Source of the DNA: SG8-39 sp041558415
GTDB lineage: Bacteria > Pseudomonadota > Gammaproteobacteria > Burkholderiales > SG8-39
Direction of reading: 5' to 3'
DNA: 29,189 bases
NCBI GenBank assembly: GCA_041558415.1
Contig: JBFFEY010000038.1
Coordinates: 1 to 29,189 of the forward strand
This document shows positions 26,650 through 29,189 of this stretch, piece by piece. Positions within the stretch are counted from its first letter, which is position 1. Every line of letters starts with the position of its first letter. Below the pieces are notes generated by a model. It did not search any database. It was given only the letters and a program-made list of their open reading frames with translations, and was not told the origin of the DNA. A program made the translations under genes and the position numbers.

Positions 26650-26658
26650 TTATCCACA
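26650..26658 (+). promoter_or_regulatory. Consensus DnaA box, right arm
   Basis: TTATCCACA is a perfect match to the DnaA box consensus, on the opposite strand to the left-arm copy and 41 bp from it. A degenerate third copy (TTGGATAA, 26640-26647) lies just before it. Confidence 0.55.
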
Positions 26659-26685
26659 GGGGTCTGACCCCGTTTTGACCGCGTT

Positions 26686-27471
26686 ATGACACCGATCCTC
26701 GCCTTCGACATCGAAACGGTCCCCGACTGCGCGGGGCTGCGGCGGCTCTACGAGCTGCCCGAAGAGCTGTCCGATGCTGAGGTGGCCGAGCTCGCCTTCC
26801 AGAAGCGCCGCGCGCAGACCGGCAGCGACTTTCTCGGTCCCGCCCAGCACCGCGTGCTGGTGATCTCCTGCGTCATGCGCGACGAGACCGGCGTCAAAGT
26901 CTGGTCGATCGGCGCGCCCGAGGAGGACGAGGCGGCGGCCATCCAGCGCTTCTACGACGGCATCGAGCGCTACACGCCGCAGCTGGTGTCCTGGAACGGC
27001 GGCGGCTTCGACCTGCCGGTGCTCAACTACCGCGGCCTGATCCAGGGCGTGCACGCATCGCGCTTCTGGGAGCAGGGCGACGACGACCGCGACTTCCGCT
27101 TCAACAACTACGTCAGCCGCTACCACTCTCGGCACCTCGACCTGATGGACGTGCTGGCGATGTACCAGCCGCGCAACAACGCGCCGCTCGACGAGGTCGC
27201 GCGGCTGGCGGGCTTTCCGGGCAAGCTCGGCATGGAAGGCGGCGCGGTGTGGGCGCGCTTCCAGGCGGGCGACCTGCAGGGCATCCGCGACTACTGCGAA
27301 GCCGACGCGGCGAACACCTACCTGCTGTTCCTGCGCTTTCAGCAGCTGCGCGGCCTCTACAGCGAGCAGCACTACCGGCGCGAATGCACGGTGCTGCGCG
27401 AATTCCTCGAGAAGCAGCGCGGCGCGCACTGGGCGGAGTTCCTCGAACGCTGGAACGACCCGCTGGCCTGA
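26686..27471 (+). CDS. Predicted 3'-5' exonuclease related to PolB exonuclease domain
   Basis: The 261-residue DEDD-type nuclease is of the group described as related to the exonuclease domain of PolB. Exo I is FDIETV (Asp8, Glu10), Exo II is SWNGGGFDLPVLNYR and Exo III is DYCEADAANTYLL with the Tyr/Asp pair. HLDLMDVLAMY and the C-terminal FLEKQRGAHWAEFLERW are family features. There is no polymerase domain. A role in DNA or RNA end processing is inferred; no member's function is assumed. It starts 11 bp after the inverted repeat and is followed after 4 bp by rlmD. Confidence 0.9.
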   Translation: MTPILAFDIETVPDCAGLRRLYELPEELSDAEVAELAFQKRRAQTGSDFLGPAQHRVLVISCVMRDETGVKVWSIGAPEEDEAAAIQRFYDGIERYTPQLVSWNGGGFDLPVLNYRGLIQGVHASRFWEQGDDDRDFRFNNYVSRYHSRHLDLMDVLAMYQPRNNAPLDEVARLAGFPGKLGMEGGAVWARFQAGDLQGIRDYCEADAANTYLLFLRFQQLRGLYSEQHYRRECTVLREFLEKQRGAHWAEFLERWNDPLA

Positions 27472-27475
27472 GGCG

Positions 27476-28789
27476 GTGAAGCGGCGCGAACCGATCAGCG
27501 TCTCGATCGATTCGCTCGACGCCGAGGGCAAGGGCGTCGGGCGCAACGCCGAGGGCAAGGTGGTGTTCGTCGAGGGCGCGCTCGCCGGCGAGCGCGTCGA
27601 GGCCGCGGTGGTGCGCAGCAAGCCGGCATTCGATGTGCTGCAGACGCTCCACGTTCACAAGGCCGCCTCCGGGCGGCGCGCGCCGCGCTGCCCGCACTTC
27701 GGCGTCTGTGGCGGCTGCGCCACGCAGCACGCCGACGCGCAGACCCAGATGGCGGCCAAGCAGCGCGGCCTGGAAGACGCGCTCGCGCGCATCGGCAAGG
27801 TGCGCGCCGAGAGCCTGCTGCCGATCCTGTACGGCCCGGAATGGGGCTACCGTCACCGCGCGCGCCTCACGGTGCGCCGCGTGGCGAAAAAGGGCGGCGT
27901 GCTGGTGGGCTTTCACGAGCGGCGCTCGAGCTACGTCGCCGACATGCAGCGCTGCGACGTGCTGCCGCCGCAGCTGTCGGCGCTGATCCGGCCGCTGCGG
28001 GATTTCATCGAGACGCTGTCGATCCGCGAGTGCCTGCCGCAGATCGAGGTCGCGGTGGGCGACACGGCGACCGCGCTCGTCTTCCGCCACCTCGAGCCGC
28101 TGTCGGGCGACGACGAGGCGGCGCTGCGCGCATTCGCCGAGCGTCACGCGATCTGGGCCTGGCTGCAGCCCGCCGGGCCGGCGAGCGCGCAGCCGTTCCA
28201 TCCGCCGCGCGGGCCGGTGCTCGAATACGCGCTGCCGGAATTCGGCGTGTGGATCGGCTTCCGGCCGACCGACTTCACGCAGGTCAACCATGCGGTGAAC
28301 CGGGCGCTGGTGGCGCGCGCGCTGCGCCTGCTCGACCCGGCGCCGGGCGAGCGCATCGGTGACCTGTTCTGCGGCGTGGGCAACTTCAGCCTGCCGATCG
28401 CGGCGCGCGGCGCGGCGGTCGTCGGCCTGGAGGGAAGCGCCGCGCTGGTCGAGCGCGCGCGCGAGAACGCCGCGGCCAACCGCCTCGCCGAGCGCGCCAA
28501 GTTCCGCGAGGCCAACCTCTACGAAGCGGCGGCCGAGGCGCTGGCCGCGGCCGGGCCCTTCGACAAGCTGCTCATCGACCCGCCGCGCGAGGGCGCGATC
28601 GACGTCGTCAAGACGCTAGCGGGGCCACTGCCGCGCCGCATCGTCTACGTCTCCTGCGACCCGGGCCCGCTGGCGCGCGACGCCGGCGTGCTCGTCAACC
28701 TGCAGGGCTACCGCCTGGCGGCGGCGGGCGTGGTCAACATGTTCCCGCACACCGCGCATGTCGAGTCGATCGCGCTGTTCGAGCGATGA
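27476..28789 (+). CDS. rlmD: 23S rRNA (uracil-1939-C5)-methyltransferase
   Basis: The 437-residue RlmD/RumA-type enzyme uses SAM to methylate 23S rRNA. An N-terminal TRAM domain (about 5-60) is followed by iron-sulfur ligands Cys72, Cys78 and Cys81 (CPHFGVCGGC) and Cys160 (MQRCDVL). The Rossmann part has FTQVNHAVN, DLFCGVGNFSLPIA, LLIDPPREGA and nucleophile Cys394 in YVSCDPGPLARD. The length is near E. coli RlmD (433). The GTG start lies 4 bp after the exonuclease stop, so the two are co-transcribed. The RlmC paralogue is less likely because of length and the TRAM domain. Confidence 0.93.
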   Translation: MKRREPISVSIDSLDAEGKGVGRNAEGKVVFVEGALAGERVEAAVVRSKPAFDVLQTLHVHKAASGRRAPRCPHFGVCGGCATQHADAQTQMAAKQRGLEDALARIGKVRAESLLPILYGPEWGYRHRARLTVRRVAKKGGVLVGFHERRSSYVADMQRCDVLPPQLSALIRPLRDFIETLSIRECLPQIEVAVGDTATALVFRHLEPLSGDDEAALRAFAERHAIWAWLQPAGPASAQPFHPPRGPVLEYALPEFGVWIGFRPTDFTQVNHAVNRALVARALRLLDPAPGERIGDLFCGVGNFSLPIAARGAAVVGLEGSAALVERARENAAANRLAERAKFREANLYEAAAEALAAAGPFDKLLIDPPREGAIDVVKTLAGPLPRRIVYVSCDPGPLARDAGVLVNLQGYRLAAAGVVNMFPHTAHVESIALFER

Positions 28790-28811
28790 ACGCGCGCCGG
28801 TCCTGGAAACA

Positions 28812-28837
28812 AAAAGGGCGCCCGCAGGCGCCCTTTT
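28812..28837. terminator. Bidirectional terminator between rlmD and the convergent Bax-inhibitor gene
   Basis: GGGCGCC (28816-28822) pairs with GGCGCCC (28827-28833) around a CGCA loop, flanked by five A and four T. It serves both converging genes. Confidence 0.9.
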
Positions 28838-28855
28838 CATGACGTGCTCGCGCGC

Positions 28856-29189
28856 TTATTCGCGCTGTCCGGCGAGCGCCATCAGCAGGTGCAGCAGGTT
28901 GGCGAAGATGTTGAACAGGCTCATATAGACGCCCGTCGTCGCCATGATGTAGTTCGTCTCGCCGCCGCGCACGATGCGGTTCAGGTCGTAGAGCAGGAAC
29001 AGCGAGAACACCACGATCACCAGCGTCGAGATCGTCAGCGCGAGCGCTGGGATCTGCAGGAACATGTTGGCGATCATCGCCACCAGCAGCGCGATCATGC
29101 CGACGAACAGGAACTTGCCCATGAAGCTGAAGTCGCGCTTGGTCGTCGTCGCGATGGCACCCATGGTGAAGAAGATCACCCCGGTGCCC
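28856..29189 (-). CDS. Bax inhibitor-1 / YccA-family membrane protein, partial
   Basis: Only the C-terminal 110 or so residues are in the window; the frame is still open at the right edge (GTGVIFFTMGAIATTTKRDFSFMGKFLFVGM). Four hydrophobic segments and the family motifs TTKRDFSFMGKFL, FSLFLLYDLNRIVRGGETNYIMATTGVYMSLFNIFANLLHLL identify the BI-1/YccA family. E. coli YccA interacts with and restrains the FtsH protease, a link to LapB-FtsH control of LpxC that is suggestive only. It is convergent with rlmD. Confidence 0.93.
   Translation of the reverse strand, partial: GTGVIFFTMGAIATTTKRDFSFMGKFLFVGMIALLVAMIANMFLQIPALALTISTLVIVVFSLFLLYDLNRIVRGGETNYIMATTGVYMSLFNIFANLLHLLMALAGQRE

Larger units (their letters stand above)
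26584..26674. repeat. Perfect 28-bp inverted repeat with 35-nt loop
   Basis: The left arm 26584-26611 is the exact reverse complement of the right arm 26647-26674. Each arm holds GGGGTCAGACCCC (itself a 6-bp palindrome around one base) followed by CTGTGGATAACTT, or the complement. The loop (26612-26646) contains ATGATCAT. As RNA the element would form one long hairpin, followed on the plus side by TTTT, so it may also end the cysM transcript. It looks like a REP-type or mobile palindromic unit. Confidence 0.9.

Noticed and set aside
26584..26674. Replication origin because of the DnaA boxes
   Set aside because: Only two perfect boxes, no AT-rich unwinding region and no dnaA/dnaN or parAB nearby.

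Overview
The window reads as a high-GC proteobacterial chromosome, most likely a betaproteobacterium. Three things point there: the gene order gyrA-serC-serA-pheA-hisC-tyrA-aroA-cmk-rpsA-ihfB-lapA-lapB-(ugd)-rfaE1-rfaD-cysM, the OmpA-type genes and ubiG-gph beside gyrA, and a one-piece tmRNA with tag ANDERYALAA. The genus cannot be named from sequence reading alone.

Layout. (1) 1-3168, plus strand: the end of an FtsX/MacB-type ABC permease, an ABC ATPase carrying a C-terminal metal-type YHS domain, a LolA-like periplasmic protein and an outer-membrane beta-barrel. Together they look like an envelope-spanning transport cluster. Its base composition looks less GC-rich than the rest and it lies next to the 3' end of ssrA, so it is the accessory-looking part of the window. 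(2) 3452-8119, minus strand: ompA paralogue 2, a TRZ/ATZ-MtaD amidohydrolase, ompA paralogue 1, ubiG, gph and ssrA, with terminators after both ompA genes and after ssrA. (3) 8120-8464: a divergent regulatory region between ompA2 and gyrA. (4) 8465-26585, plus strand: a long co-directional run with many ATGA or near-zero junctions. It covers DNA topology (gyrA), serine synthesis (serC, serA), phenylalanine, tyrosine and shikimate steps (pheA, hisC/aromatic aminotransferase, tyrA, aroA), then cmk, ribosomal protein S1, IHF-beta, the LPS-control pair lapA/lapB, UDP-glucose dehydrogenase, two ADP-heptose genes and cysteine synthase B. (5) 26584-26674: a perfect 28-bp inverted repeat whose arms each contain a consensus DnaA box and the near-palindrome GGGGTCAGACCCC. 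(6) 26686-28789: a PolB-like 3'-5' exonuclease and the 23S rRNA methyltransferase rlmD. A bidirectional terminator then separates these from a convergent, truncated Bax-inhibitor-1 family gene.

Most of the window is core metabolism and envelope assembly. The parts that deserve attention are the ABC-YHS/LolA-like/barrel cluster next to ssrA, the DnaA-box inverted repeat, the Gly/Asn-repeat tail of GyrA, and regulatory signals embedded in coding sequence (cmk/rpsA; the ompA2 terminator touching the amidohydrolase start).
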